Notes under the pieces: generated by a model
Seen by the model: only the letters and a program-made list of their open reading frames with translations
Database searches by the model: none
What the model was told of the DNA's origin: nothing
Program-made: the position numbers and the translations under genes
In this document: positions 26,213-39,050 of the stretch, piece after piece
Position numbering within the stretch: position 1 is the first letter of the stretch
How the letters are laid out: every line of letters begins with the position of its first letter
NCBI GenBank assembly: GCA_018697195.1
Contig: CM031878.1
Span: forward strand, 10,649,566-10,713,565
DNA length: 64,000 nucleotides
From: Certhia americana
Lineage: Eukaryota > Chordata > Aves > Passeriformes > Certhiidae
Reading direction: 5' to 3'

Positions 26213-29130
26213 AACATTGTTGGAGGACTTCAAATAAATTCTTAGTGAGTTGAGAGAAATGACACAAACAAGGTGTTTCTATTCAGTTCTTCCTTTCTTC
26301 ATTTAATAGATTTTTTTCATAATTAAAATAGCTTTTACACATATTTTTTCACACATAGAGATTGTAATAAAATGATATTATTTATATGGTTAAAATTTTA
26401 TTATGTAATTAAGTATGTGGAAGACATGCTTGGTCAAGCACAAATCACTGGGCTTAATGTAATGGTCTCTTCAGCCTTAAAAATCTTGGTATGTTTTTAC
26501 TTAGTTTACAAATGAAGGTACAGAGGATGGAAATTAGTCAGCTGAGAGAGACACAGAACAAAGCAGAACAGAGATGACACATCACCCTCAAGCTCTTGCA
26601 GAGTTTTGACAGAAATTGTCTAACAAAAGTTAACAGCACGGCTAGGGCCTCTGAGTGTCATAGGCAAAATCTGCCTAGTGAATTAATAACTCTGGGGCTG
26701 GTAAGCAGCACTTGTTGCAGTGCCCAAGTCCCCTTTGGTGACATTTGGGTTGCAGATCAATGACTTGGATGACCATAACCACTCAGAAGCCATCGCAGTC
26801 AGTGAATCAACAGAACATTATTTACTGACAGAAGTATCTGTTTATCTGTTGTGCCAAAGGTGACTGCAGCACTGACTTTATAAAGTTATCTGAACTGTGA
26901 CTATCTATCTAGTCAGTGACATCTAGAGATTAATTTTGCTATTGTCCACTTATATGTGCATATTATGGACTAAATATTGTGCATTTTTAAATGAGTTGTG
27001 GTGCTACCCTGTGCTCCAGACAGTCATTTGCACACAACCATTCTCCATTAGGGCTGGCCTTCTGGTACTTGGCCCATTTTAGCTGAGGAAATCCATGCTT
27101 CTCCCTGTGGTAGCTAACAGGCTTCACTAAAAGCTGATTTAGGATTCTTTATGGCTAAAGGGGAGGGCTCAGGTTTCCCAGGTGCTCCTAGTATGAACAA
27201 CAAGGTATAAAATTAAAATAGTCAGAAATGGTCATTGTCAGAGGGGGGATTATACGTGTAGATATCTTTCTTTTCCTCTTTGCTGTTCTGATCAAAAGTG
27301 AAAATGCACTAAAAAGAGAAGTCCTTTTTTTAGTTAATTATTATTGTTATTTTAATTAAGCAGTAACTACCTCAAAGAGATACTAAAATCCTGCAAAAGA
27401 CTGCCGTACAAAATAACAAAAGCAACAAAAATTATGCTGTTACACTCAACTTGGAAACTTTGTTTCTCCAAGAGATCCTAAAGGACAGGTAATTCAAGTA
27501 ATTTCCTCTATTGTAAAACTTTAATTTGAAAACAACTTTCTTAATAACTTCTTTTTTTTTAACTTTTTTATTTCAGGAAAGAATTTTTACATATTTAATT
27601 ATATTTAGCGATATATTTTGCCCTTTTCTGAGATAAAATTCCTGTCCCAGTATTTGTAAAAGATAGTCCCCTGAGAAATAAAAGAGAAGTCTCTCACTGA
27701 GTTTAGAACTCAACAAAACATGTTAGTCAATAAATGAATAAATGAATAACTGCACGCTTTTATGTCTGAATAGAAAATTAAGTATCTTAAAGTACTCTCT
27801 GACTTCATTGTCATGTAGATTGGTAAATGATAGATGATCACTTCAGACTGTTTTTCAGGTTGTATAGACCAAACCTTCTGTGTGGAATCAAAAAGAAAAC
27901 AATTGTAGAAGACAGTGGTTGAAAAACTGTTGTAGCTTCTACTCATTATAAAAATTCACCTAGTACATATTCCATCACATCCCTTGTGTATATTTCTTGG
28001 CTTAGTGTTTTAAATTGCATTTGATGTGGAAGCGCCTGAAGTCAGTCAGACCAGATGCTAGAGGTACGGGTAACTAAGGGAAGCCTGCAGGAGATGACAA
28101 GAGACATGGAAATAATTTATGCCACTTGTGATTTGAGAAATAGCTTACATCTAAAATCATATTGTAACTCAAAACAATCACTAATGGGAGAACAAAGCTG
28201 TGCCTGTCAAACATAGAATATTCTGCAAACCTACGGCATTGCTATAGATCTGTTTGTCCTGTCCTTCATCCCATTTGTGCCTTTCCATTCAGTCATCCTT
28301 AGCAAAGAATTTTTGACTGACTCATTACAGACTGTCTGTACGCTTTCTCAGCAAAGCAGAGGGTCTCTATTTTGGCTGGCTTGCAGCATGGCTGCTGAAC
28401 TTTGGTTTGTTTGCAGAGTTCTTACAGAGAACTGCCACACAGTGAATTGGATCTTTGGACATACTCAGTTGTCAAAGAGCCATTCTGCTGACTCAGTGTG
28501 GAAGGCAGACTGTCTCAGGAGTGTAATGGAAGGACTGTCCCTAGGGTGATACTTATAGTATCTAAAGCAACCTTTTTAGACACTCATGCTGTCTAAAATA
28601 ACCTATTTAAATGTTCATAAGACCTTAGCTTCTATAATCAGGATTATAGAATTATTTCAATTAGTAATGGTTGAACAGTGGGACAAACAAGTTGTAGTAA
28701 AGCAGGATGACATTGACAGGGAGGGATAATGCAAATATTCTACTAGGTGTGTTTAACATTTAAGAATTTTAATGAAATATTGCTGTTTATAACAGACAGA
28801 TGTTATGTTTGTTATCTGGGATCCATCTGTGCATTTCCAACAAAGAAAGAATGACCTCTCCAATACAACTTTTCTCAGACTTATCTGTTGGCAAGAAGAA
28901 AGTAAAACTGGTGGAATTTATCAGCCTTTCTTTGCCTGTTAAGAATCTCTCCATAATACACATTCACAGCATGGCTACATTTTCAACTTTAAATACAGAT
29001 TAATGCTATTTGTTTTCTAGGCTGCTTCTCATCTCTGTTAACCTATGGAATCCAGCACATATTTTTGTTGGTGCAGTGAATATTGTCAAGATGTCTGAGT
29101 GTTGTCAAGATGTACTCTAAATCTAATTGT

Positions 29131-29132
<2 letters not shown>

Positions 29133-29161
<29 letters not shown>
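29133..29161 (+). repeat. Poly(T) run of 29
   Basis: Uninterrupted T run. Avian CR1 does not leave poly(A) tails and no retrocopy is visible beside it, so a simple mononucleotide repeat is likely. Confidence 0.8.
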
Positions 29162-29163
<2 letters not shown>

Positions 29164-30068
29164 TAAGCATGTCTAGAAGTATTTCCATTCCTCTTCCATC
29201 ATTTCCTCTTCACTGTGGAACTTAAGCAAGCAGAGGTGAAAATTAAGGCTGTAGTTTACAACTAAAAAAGGAGTATGGCTCTTGTTGACACTATAGAAAA
29301 ATGGCCATAAAAATGTTCCTGAATGCATTATACAAAGACTGTAAAAATATGTGCTGGTTAGGAAGCTGGAGCATTTGCAACATCTTTGTAATAGCTTAAA
29401 AATCTCATTACTCTGAATGAGAAACTATCTCTATGAAATCCAAACATTTAAATTAGCATATGCTGTAAGCAGTCTTGGCCACATGGCTCAACCTATTTAA
29501 AGCTCAATAGCTTTCTTCTGGGTTCTAAATCCAAAACCTGTTTAAAAAAATATGCAAGCAGTACTGGTCTTAGCTATTCTGGGAGATCAGGCAAATCACT
29601 TCCACACTTTGCCCCTCATTCTCATATACACTATGAGATACATACACATATACATATGAGATATATACACACATAAATAAATTTTTTCCATTACATTTAT
29701 TTCCATTCTATTAGAAAACTCTTTTCTCTAGTTAGAACTGCATTCCCTTTATACTATAAAAAGAAAATACCTTGTAACTACAAAAAAAATGTCCTGTGTC
29801 TTGGTTTGAAAGACAGGTGTTTGCTAGGGAAGGTAGGAACCTCCCATGGAATGGAAAACGTAAATCGTCTCCTTCTGAGCCATTATAATTTTGAAATTAA
29901 GGGGCTGTCAGGCAAAGATATGATATAGGAAAAGCAGTTTTTTACTAGTGTGTAATAATAAAACAAACAAACAACAACCACTATGGCATTAACAACAAAC
30001 AGAACAGGAACCCAGTCCCAGCCGCTCCGGCTGCAGGTGCTTCCCCCTGGGTGCAGTTCCGGACATGG

Positions 30069-30083
30069 CCAGCAGGGGCGCTG
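30069..30083 (+). promoter_or_regulatory. CTCF-like motif 1 in LTR copy D
   Basis: CCAGCAGGGGCGCTG matches the CTCF core except that one G of the central G run is missing. Binding is not shown by sequence alone. Confidence 0.3.
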
Positions 30084-30126
30084 CTGGCTCCCGGCCGGGC
30101 AGGGTGGGTGTGGTGATTCCCCCACG

Positions 30127-30142
30127 GCTGCAGGGGGCGCTG
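30127..30142 (+). promoter_or_regulatory. CTCF-like motif 2 in LTR copy D
   Basis: GCTGCAGGGGGCGCTG contains the AGGGGGCGCT part of the CTCF motif, with two mismatches in the preceding CCA-type part. It lies about 58 bases after motif 1 on the same strand. Confidence 0.4.
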
Positions 30143-33100
30143 TGGCGCGGGGAGCACGCAGTGATGGCGGCTCAGCCCAGACAGGAAGGGATGGAACAGA
30201 GGCTTTGGTTCACAACCCCTGGGGCAGCCGATCCTGGTGCCCCAGCAGGATTGCAAAGGAGTACAGAGCTGGAATGGCAGGAATGAGCAGAAATCCTGGG
30301 GTGGTGCTGGATGAGATGTATCAGAAGCTCTTCGGTGGTAGCTGGAACTGTGGGATATCCCGGCAGGGCAGGGGGTGCGTGGCCCAGCAGCAGAAGAAAG
30401 GCGGCTCCCGTCTGGATTATGGCAGTGATAGCGAACTCCACTCCCCAGACAGCAGCCCAACCATCCTCTGAAGCCCAGAGTGAGAGAGAGTGCTGCTGCC
30501 CCCAGCCCTGGCCTTTCTCTGCCTCCAATCTCCTGGAATCAGTATCTCTGTCCTAGAGAGAACTCTCAGAAAAAAGAGGTGTAGCCAGAAGCTACCTCTC
30601 TCTCCAACCCTAGCCACTTCTTTTGTTTTTCTTAAGTACTTATAAGTACCCATAAGTAGTTTGTTTCCTAGAACCTAAAGGAGGGTGTGTGAAATTCTGT
30701 AAGCAAAAAGAAAGAAACCCAACCCCAACATCCTGTTATATAAAGGTCTTCATTCAGTGTTCCTGCAACATATTACCTTAGTGATAGGAGGTCTTGCCAG
30801 TAAGTTTTCCCAGGATTCCTAGGATGTGGACCTGAATATTTTAACCTTAAAGGGAGGAGTAGAGTCTTTTTCAGTGATAAGTAAAGGAAATTTAGTATTT
30901 CCTTGTTTCTAACAGACTCTTTCATGATGCTCAATCACAAAAGCAGTTTTGTAGCAAGACCTCTGCAGTTCCAAGGTAGTCAGATTTCTGCTCAGGTAGT
31001 CTAAAAGCTGATATAGCCCCTGGGCAAAATTCATATATTCAGAATTCAGTTGATAAATTTTTGCTGTGGCACCAAAGATTTTTCTGTTACCCATCCATGA
31101 CAGAAAAGCTGGAAAGGCTTGTTCCCACTGTGGAGAGGTTAACCAAAATGTTCATTACTATGTTTACATCTGTGCCACAGCCTGAGGCGCTTATTCAAGG
31201 TGAGTTTTTCTAAGGACTAATTAAGGGCTAAGCTGAGAAAACTCTAAAATAACAGGGAGAATGAAGCAAGTGGGTAATCAGAGATTCCACAGGAAGATTT
31301 CTTTGCTTAAAGGTCACTGAGTATCATTGCTTTTCCCTTTTCAGTCACAAATACCTCAACAAACTCTGCAGCATGAAGTTCTGAGAAGAAATAGGTACAG
31401 TCAGGTTGTGGAAGTTTAATTAAGCTAAATTGACGGTCATGGGAGAACCTTAGAAGAACAGTTCTTAATGCCTACTCAAATATCCTTTAGGGTCTATCCC
31501 TTGAGAGATGTGGTGATTATGTCAAGACTGTGGGAATATATTGGGAGGGGTAAACAACATTAAGGGATTAAACACCAGCTGGTCTTTCAAGTAAAGTAGT
31601 TAAAATCTGAGATAACGCATCATTTACAGCTGCAAGTAGAGTAATTTTATAGATTTAAAATACTAGTTTTGAACAGAAGAAGCTGGTAAGGTCTCCTAGT
31701 TCAAGACTGGTTAGTTTATTTGTTATAAAAACAGGATTTCAGAATTAAATTTAAGTCTTTGAAAGAATTAAGTTCCTCACTGAAATAGCAGATTGTGATC
31801 CTGTATATTCCTGGTCATGCTGTTTGTGCTCCTAGTGTATTTTTTGTAATTTTACTTAATTGTCCTCTGAAGTGTTGTCTAGAGAGTGGCACAAACTCAA
31901 GCTTGAGCTACCAGTTGTATTAACTGTTGTGGGATATGCATAGTCAGCACAGTTTAGATGACATTTGATTCACTGCTTGGGAGACTGCTAAATTTGGAGC
32001 TATAAATATACAGTATGTTTGTATGTGGCTGTAAGTGTTGGCTAATTTTCCTTTCCTGCCAACCCCACAATCTTTCTGGCACTGACATACAATTTGGCTT
32101 GGTGGCACTCTCTTCTTGCTGGTTATGTGACTCGAACTCCAACTACTGCAAGGCTCACCTCTGGAAAGAACCAGGATCATGGATGTATTTACATCTAGCA
32201 AATCCTGAACCTTTCCAGTTCTGATGATGGGCTATTTATGTGGAAAGAGCAGGCAGTTATGCAAAATCTTTTATCAATTAATGGTCTGCAATATGTGCCT
32301 GTATTTGGCCCTAGGTGACTAGGCTGTAGGAGACTTAAGACATACTTCAGGAACATTGAGTGCTTCAAGTTAAGAAACTGTAAACAGTGTTATAGAATTT
32401 TTTCCTCCAAACAGACTTAAAATATCATAAAAACCTACTTTTTTTTTTTTTTTTTTTTTTTTTTCCAAAACTAAATCTTATGAAATCAACAGCATGTGGA
32501 AGATGCTGCACTTGTGATCTATTGAGTTATGAGAGGATTCCAGTTTACTTTAACTGTCCAATACTGCACCCCAGAGGTGAAAGAGCATTGCCAACATTCT
32601 AACATGAAAGAAGCCAAAGCATAATGTTTCAGTGCAATTTTGGCCTTCAGTGCTCACTTTAAACACCATCGAGGACAATTCTGACCATTCAAAACCACTC
32701 TGTGTATTGCCATTAAATTCCTGATTTGCATTTGAGAATTACCCTAAATAGTGTGCTTTGTTTGGGACAATGGAATTAGCAACTGCAAGTGCCACTGCAT
32801 TGCTGGTGAAACCCTGACTAACCAGTGCCAGATGGGTAAAAGTGAGATGTGTCAGTACTTTCTCATCAAAGTGTGTCCTGAAGATGTATCCCAGCTTTAT
32901 TTTGACACTGGCCTGAGTACTCAAGCATCAAACAGTGGTGGAATTCCAGCTAGACCTGTGTTTGTAAATCACTTGTATCTTTATTCCCCTCATCACATAC
33001 TCTTTCACACACTGTGACATTTGCTGAATTTGGAAGGATCCCAGAGACCAGAATATAGGTCAGATTCGACTTTGAGTCTCAGCAAGATTGTGATGCTTCA

Positions 33101-35114
33101 GTTGTTTGTGTGCTGCTCAGAGACAGATGTGTTTTCCAGACATGGCACTGCAGACTACTTGCAAGGCTTGCTTGAATGTAGTAGTATGTGCAAACTGCCA
33201 AATCTGCTGGAGCTCAGGCAGTGATCAATCTAGAAGCTAAATGTACCTGTGCTACCCCCTGAACTGATTGGAATATACATATTACACTCATTAAAACTAA
33301 TGCTGAGCATCATTACAAACAATGATGAAGCAGAATCTCCTGATGGATGTGAATTTATCTTGTGCAAAAGAGAGTTTCAGATTACTCTGTGGAAGGACCA
33401 GTGCCACATGAAAACTGCTTTTAGCAAGGTAAGTAGAAAACCTTGTTTTGGGAGCAGAGCAGGTAGTAGCAGATGTGAATTTTTGTTCCTACATCTTTGA
33501 TTCACAGTGTAGCCTTGGCTAAATTAGATCCTACCCCTTTATTTTCTCAGGTGTTCTCCCTCCTTTTGAGAAATAGTTTTCTTAGATGGAAGATAACATC
33601 TAAAAGCGAAGAATCGGCACTGCTTCAATTCTGTTATCTTTCCAGTTATTTTTCTTTTGATTCTCTCTGGTGAGCGCATTTCCACTGCACAAAGCTTGCA
33701 GTCATTTTCATTATCTGTCTTCCTTTTGACTGACAAGCCATTTTCTATAAAGTCGTGTCTGACTATACAAAATAAGCACTTACTATATCTGATGTTCATT
33801 AAATATAGTTAATGTTATGAGGCTTTGGGAGCCCTGCAAACCTGTGGATGGGATGTGCCTTCCATCCTCACTGATAACATGCTTTTCCTGTATCTTGTTT
33901 ATACTGAATGCATGCAAGTAATGACTTCCTAAGTTGCAGGGAGGGATGCCAGCTAGGTCTTTGTGCCTTCTTAATTATATAAGTATAAATGTTACCATTC
34001 TGAAACTAAGGGGAGTGTAATTTCTGTAACAGTTTTCATATGTGGGAAAGCAGTCAGTTCCTTTTGGAACTAAACAGTCTCAAACGTTGAAAAACTCCAA
34101 AATGGGGCTTTTGTTCATATCCCTGTGATTTCAACGTAAGAAGCTGAGAACTTGCTACTATCATGGATATTGGGGTAAATCTCTTCGGTTCCTCATTTGA
34201 TGAATGGATGACTTCAAATGGATATCAAGATTGTCTAGATACTGGTTTTGCATAAAATCCTATTTTCTGGATTATAGAAATTCTGTCTTTAAAAGCATCC
34301 TCTTTACAAATTAGCCTTCAAATGCCATTTCCTTATTACTCACCTCTGAGTTTCATTTAAAACTTAAAAAAAAAAAAAATTACTTTGAAGGAAAATGACA
34401 TGAAATGAAGAGTCCAGTCTTAATTTTGCAAGAATAAACAGAATTTCTGAAATATTCCACCCTTTTTTTAGCTATCAAGTACCATGTAGTTCTCTCTCCC
34501 TCCTTTTTGATCATCAGCCTTCTTCAGTTTAACTGGTTTGTCAGTCTATCAATAAATACAGCTTCAGGTTTCTCCTGTAAGGCAGTACTTATATGTACGA
34601 TATAAAGAGATGCTGCGTATAAAATTCTTGCCAGCATAGTAAAGGTATTGTGTGCTGTTATACCTGATTGCAACGTATCAACTGATGTTCAGAATGAACT
34701 GAAGTTTGACCTTAGTTACAGTTAAACACCATTCTCTGCCTGAAAAGATACCGAAAGATCATAGTTCTTTCTCCTTCTAGCTCCTCAATCTTCCACCTAC
34801 CTCGGAGTACAAATTCAGTGAGTTGGAACAACAGGAATGTTATTGATGCTCTGTGCTCTTTTTTATAATTTTCTTCTGAAAATAATGCCTTCTTTCACTT
34901 ATTCTTTTATCTTTGTTCTATCTGTATGTTTTTTTTCCTTTTGTACACTGATGTGCAACACAGTTTCTTCCCTTTTGTGAAAATTTAAATGGTGGAAAAG
35001 TTTAATAAACGAGGTAATGCATTTTAAGTTTTGTTAAATCGTGTTAATACAGAAGACAGTTTTAGAGCTCATGGTTTCTTCCTAATACACATTGTAAAAT
35101 CGACTTTATCATAT

Positions 35115-35127
35115 TGCCCTCTGGTGG
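35115..35127 (-). promoter_or_regulatory. Candidate CTCF-binding motif
   Basis: On the minus strand the sequence is CCACCAGAGGGCA, which fits the CTCF core CCASYAGRKGGCR at every position. It lies about 23 kb downstream of the SLC1A3 stop codon in otherwise featureless sequence. A 13-base match can occur by chance, so this is only a candidate. Confidence 0.4.
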
Positions 35128-36254
35128 TGTGAAATGGGAGTTTAAAATACCTTTAATACCGTGAGGGAAATACCACCTTGAGGAATTAAATTGAGAAAAC
35201 ACAATTATTACAAAAATGATATTACAGTTCAATATTAAACAGCATTTTCTGCTCTTGTTGAATAAAACATCATTCAATTGATAGAGATTTGGTTGGAACA
35301 ATTGCAAATATAATTTTGAGATAAACAGTAGTCATTTTACTATCTTAAGAACTTCCAGCATGATCATTTGTCCTTATAGCCTTCCAATATGATAGTTTAC
35401 AATACAGAATTTGATGTTAAAGACAAGATAATGATCATCTTTCTGATGAGCACAAACAACATGCTTGCAATAAAACATGGATAGATATAATGAGAACAGT
35501 TTTCTGCTATTTGTATAAAGGGCTGTAAACTGTGGTAGTCTGTGTTTTGCAGATAGTTTTCCATTCTTCATCAGAACTCACTACAGATTGTGACTAGAAG
35601 GTCAATATTTTAAACATACTTGCTTGTACCTTCCTAGAATGTATAAACAGAAATAAATGATGAACGACCAACAGTAAGTTGCCACATTTCACACCAATAT
35701 GCATTTTGTAATATGCTGTGAAGCTGCTGGAATGTGCTAGGCTCTGCACAATGTTAGGGAGCAGGCACGCCTCACTTAAGCAGATTACCTACATTTCTTT
35801 CTGAAAGAAAACAAAGTGGAATTTTCTCCTTATTAGTCATTTTTTAATCTTGCAGTTGTGTATTTTAATATGTTTATTTGCTTCAGGCAGTGGAATTCTC
35901 ATTTTGTCAATATAAAAAGCATAAATGATGGTTTAAACACATCTGAGCATGGAAGAGTTTCAAAACATCTGGCTGCTAAAATCAATCCTGAAAGTCCACC
36001 TGTGACTGAAAGTGAAACCAACAAGGCAGCCAAGCAAGGCTCTGATCAAAAGACATGCCACCTCCATTTTGTACATAGTTCAGATATGAAATAAGCTTTA
36101 GATAAACAGCAAGCTAGTTCGGTATGCCTGAACATGAAAAGAAAATGTGTCATCTAAATTAAATCTCATTGCATTTTTTATCATTTATTATTTATCTCTA
36201 AAGTTGAAAAGTGTGCTGTAATACAAAGCTTTACTTTTGAGGCTTTTCTGGTGT

Positions 36255-36367
36255 TTTTTGTTTGTTTGTTTGTTTGTTTGTTTGTTGGTTGGTTTGGTTT
36301 TGGTGGGTTTTTTTGGTTTTCATTTATGGTTTTGGGTTTTTTTGGTTTTGGTTTGGTTTGGGGTTTT
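36255..36367 (+). repeat. (TTTG)n and GT-rich low-complexity tract
   Basis: About seven TTTG units followed by irregular GGTTT/GGGTTTTTTT sequence. It matches the style of 7021-7126. Confidence 0.8.
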
Positions 36368-38138
36368 CCCTGCTCTCTTTCACTGTTTTTTATAAACAGA
36401 TATTTCCAATCTGACTTTAAAATTAGAGAAAATAGATGGAACTCATGGGATGCTTGAGCCTCCAGACAGGTTGGAAGTTTGGAGTGGAGTGGCCTCCAGT
36501 GCATTTTGGAGTTTTGTCTCTTCTTGTGTTTCTCACACATCCAGTCACCATAAACTTTGTGGTGAGGATACTGTCAGAAGAGCCTCATAGCAGGCAGAGA
36601 AATAAAATACTTGCATGGACTGGTGAAGAACATGAGCACCAGTGCAGGGCTTCTGGCCAGCTCACAGCTGCCCTTTCCCTCAGGAACTCTTACATGCAGA
36701 GTCAGCCGAGGGCGTTGTGCTTTCCAGTATGCTTCCAGCTTTAAAGACTGAAAATCTGAAAGTAATGGAAATAGCCTTGAAGTTGATGTGCATTTTTTGG
36801 GGAAAGAAAGGTCTGTTGAGGTTCCTTGTAATGCTTCAGTATTGCAAGGTAGCTTGTTTCTATCGCTATCTGTTACAATCATTTGGGTAGTTCCGGTGTA
36901 TAAATATCTGAGGTAGGTAGAGGAACACAGCAGTGTTGCATCAGATGTAACTAGGGGAAAAAAAAGTATCTGCCACAAAGATAAGAGTTTCAGAAACGTT
37001 GTTACTTTAATTTGGAACATGTCTGAATACACATCTTTGACTATCCAGCACCTTACAGGAGGTAATGCCCAACAGGAGGCATTTAGCTCCTAGTGGAAAG
37101 AGCCCAATAGCTGAGCTACATCATTACACAGAAAGGTCAAGTAAAGATGATTTAATTGAAGCAATAAGTGCAAAAGTGGAACAAAATAAACAACTACCTC
37201 AGTGGCAGTTGTTCCTTTTTCTTAACATTTGTGTCTGCTACCTTTGTCTTGTTTCCTCTCCTGAACACTAAGAACCATGGCTGCCATGGGGCTTAAAGCC
37301 AGCAGGAGATTTCCATTGTACAACTGGCTATGTTCTTCTCACATGATCTCTTGTCATTCCTCTCTCCTTCCTCACTCTTCCTTATTTGCAGTGAGCTTTG
37401 CTTGGCCTGCTGGATGCTCAAAGCTTTGTTGGCTGCAGAGCAGTGAAGCCTGACCCAGCTCTAGCCCAAGAAACAGCAGTTCCTAAAAGGCTGCTAATTC
37501 CAGCTGACCTCCTTGTGACCTCTGTAATGTGAACATATTACCTTGTGTCTTGTTTCAGCCCAAGTGGCCCAGGATTTACTGCAGCATGAGATTAGTATTG
37601 CCTGTGTGCAGAAGGGCTGTGGTTACAGTGATCTATGGGGGGAGGACCCTTTGAAAAGACCAATAGAACAAGTAAAACCACATTGCCAATTTCCTGTATT
37701 CTTGGGATTTTGTGTGGCACTTGCATTGTGTTTGGGTAAGTACCGTCAGTTTATCTACCATGTTTAGACACTAGGAAATATATTTATTTTCTTCAGCAGT
37801 TGTGCAGAGGAAGAACCCTGTGGGTTTTTTCACAAAAGGAATATTTGATGCAGTGATCTGCATGCATAGGGAGTGATGCTTGTCCTTGTCTCCTCTTTAC
37901 ACTGTAAGAACCATGTGTGCTCAGTGCCCCAAGATTCCTCACAGAAATAAAGTGGAGACCCAGCCTCAGTGGACAAATTCCTATACAATACCAGCAGCCA
38001 TTACTCTGTGGGACTCAAGAAGAAGAAGAGAAGCTAAAATTTAAAATTGGGAATCTGTAATGGATTATGTTGGACTACACTCTGCTCAAACATTTAAAAA
38101 ATATTTGTCCCTTCCCATTGGAAACTAGTCTCTCTGTA

Positions 38139-38775
38139 GCACTTGTCTTACTTCCACGGACTTGTTTGTGATGTATTTTTCCTGGGCAGGATAAGAAGAG
38201 TTGGAAAGGTGCAGCCAAGGCCACCACCTTCCCAAGTGTATACTCTGAGGAAAGGGATAGCTCAGTAGCACCATTTGCACAAATGCCAGGATGGAGGAAA
38301 GACATGGAAGGGATTCCTTGTATGACATTCACAAGAGTTTATTAGGCTCACTGGAAGGGAGTCAGGGCCAAAGAACAAGAAAACAGAGGAGGGTCCAGGG
38401 TTTTAAATGCAGGGACAAGGGCAGAGCAACACACCTGAGGTCAAATGTGTTGAGGGTCCAGGGGTGGTACGGAGCTGGGGTTACAGGGCAACATCCAACC
38501 AGGGTTCAGGGGAGGAGTAGCAAGGAGAGGGAACCAACTGGGGAGCAGAAAACGGAACTTTCTGGAAATGTGGTAGGGGAAAAGGATGACATAAGTGGGA
38601 ATATTAACATGGAACTGCAATGGAGGACATGCAACTGTGGGAGGATATTCTTGAAATGGGAGTCTCATCCCAATGATGCAGAACCTCAGCATCCCCCATT
38701 AACTCTTGGGATGCAAGAAAGAAATCTGGAGAAAGCATGTGTTGAACATCAAAGGGGTTCCACGCTCTTTTTTCA
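38139..38775 (-). mobile_element. LTR-like segment, probably a solo LTR
   Basis: On the minus strand the order is that of an LTR. A TATA-like ATTTAAAACC lies at about 38400-38409, followed some 60 bases later by CCTAATAAACTC with the AATAAA signal near 38340, and then a U5-like tail. Composition is richer in G and C than the flanks. ACTAG occurs near both ends (about 38127 and 38778), but I could not fix TG...CA termini or a clean target duplication, so the limits are approximate. The plus-strand 166-codon frame across it is judged spurious. Confidence 0.5.
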
Positions 38776-38789
38776 GACTAGACCAGACT

Positions 38790-39050
38790 AGACAAGAATT
38801 GGAAGGGACATACAATGATCATCAAATCCAGCTGCCAGACCACTTCAGGGACGACCAGAAGTTTAAACCTGCTATCAAGTGCAGTGTCCAAATGCCTCTT
38901 GAGCATTGAGAGATTTGGGTCATCAACCACCTCACCAGGATGCTGGTGTTTGACTACACTTTCACTAAAGAAATGCCTCCTGATGTCCAGTCTGAACCTT
39001 CATGACACAGCTTTAACCATTACCTGTATAATACTTGAAGAGCCCTAGAA
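38790..39050 (-). mobile_element. CR1 LINE 3' fragment
   Basis: Read on the minus strand this is the 3' terminal part of a CR1. The plus strand shows the familiar inverted landmarks: TTGGAAGGGACATACAATGA, then AATCCAGCTGCC, and CCTCCTGATGTCCAGTCTGA. Only the last 260 bp or so are present, and the terminal octamers are eroded. Confidence 0.75.

Larger units (their letters stand above)
20613..29791. other. Long AT-rich intergenic stretch
   Basis: I see no gene, RNA gene or assignable transposon. It holds simple sequence only: A-run 23265-23281, A/C-rich tract 26152-26212, a T29 run at 29133-29161 and CA/TA-rich sequence near 29630-29685. Open frames are at most about 123 codons and have no recognisable motif or splice context. 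Conserved regulatory elements cannot be excluded without comparison. Confidence 0.45.
29797..30730 (+). mobile_element. Solo LTR with intact ends, second family (copy D)
   Basis: This 934-bp unit opens TGTCTTGGTTTGAAAGACAG and ends CCCCAACA. It is flanked by a perfect 5-bp target duplication, TCCTG at 29792-29796 and 30731-30735. TG...CA ends, the duplication and the absence of internal sequence make it a solo LTR, probably ERVL-type on duplication length. The start resembles common songbird LTRs from memory. The middle (about 30000-30500) is GC-rich, unlike the AT-rich surroundings, and holds two CTCF-like motifs. Overlapping open frames of 118-162 codons on both strands here are compositional and not genes. 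Confidence 0.88.
30736..38138. other. AT-rich intergenic sequence
   Basis: No gene or clear transposon was seen. It contains a T26 run (32439-32464), an A13 run near 34367, the GT-rich tract 36255-36367 and a CTCF-type motif at 35115-35127. Open frames up to 152 codons (such as 36574-37032 minus) have no recognised motif and no splice support. Confidence 0.45.

Noticed and set aside
29133..29161. Poly(T) as the tail of a processed retrocopy on the minus strand
   Set aside because: No gene-like sequence or target duplication beside it; bird CR1 rarely creates poly(A) retrocopies. The same applies to 32439-32464.
29981..30528. Overlapping frames of 118-162 codons on both strands
   Set aside because: They fall inside the GC-rich middle of solo LTR copy D; low stop-codon frequency explains them.
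38291..38791. 166-codon plus-strand frame
   Set aside because: It runs antisense through an LTR-like segment and into a CR1 flank, with no recognised motif.
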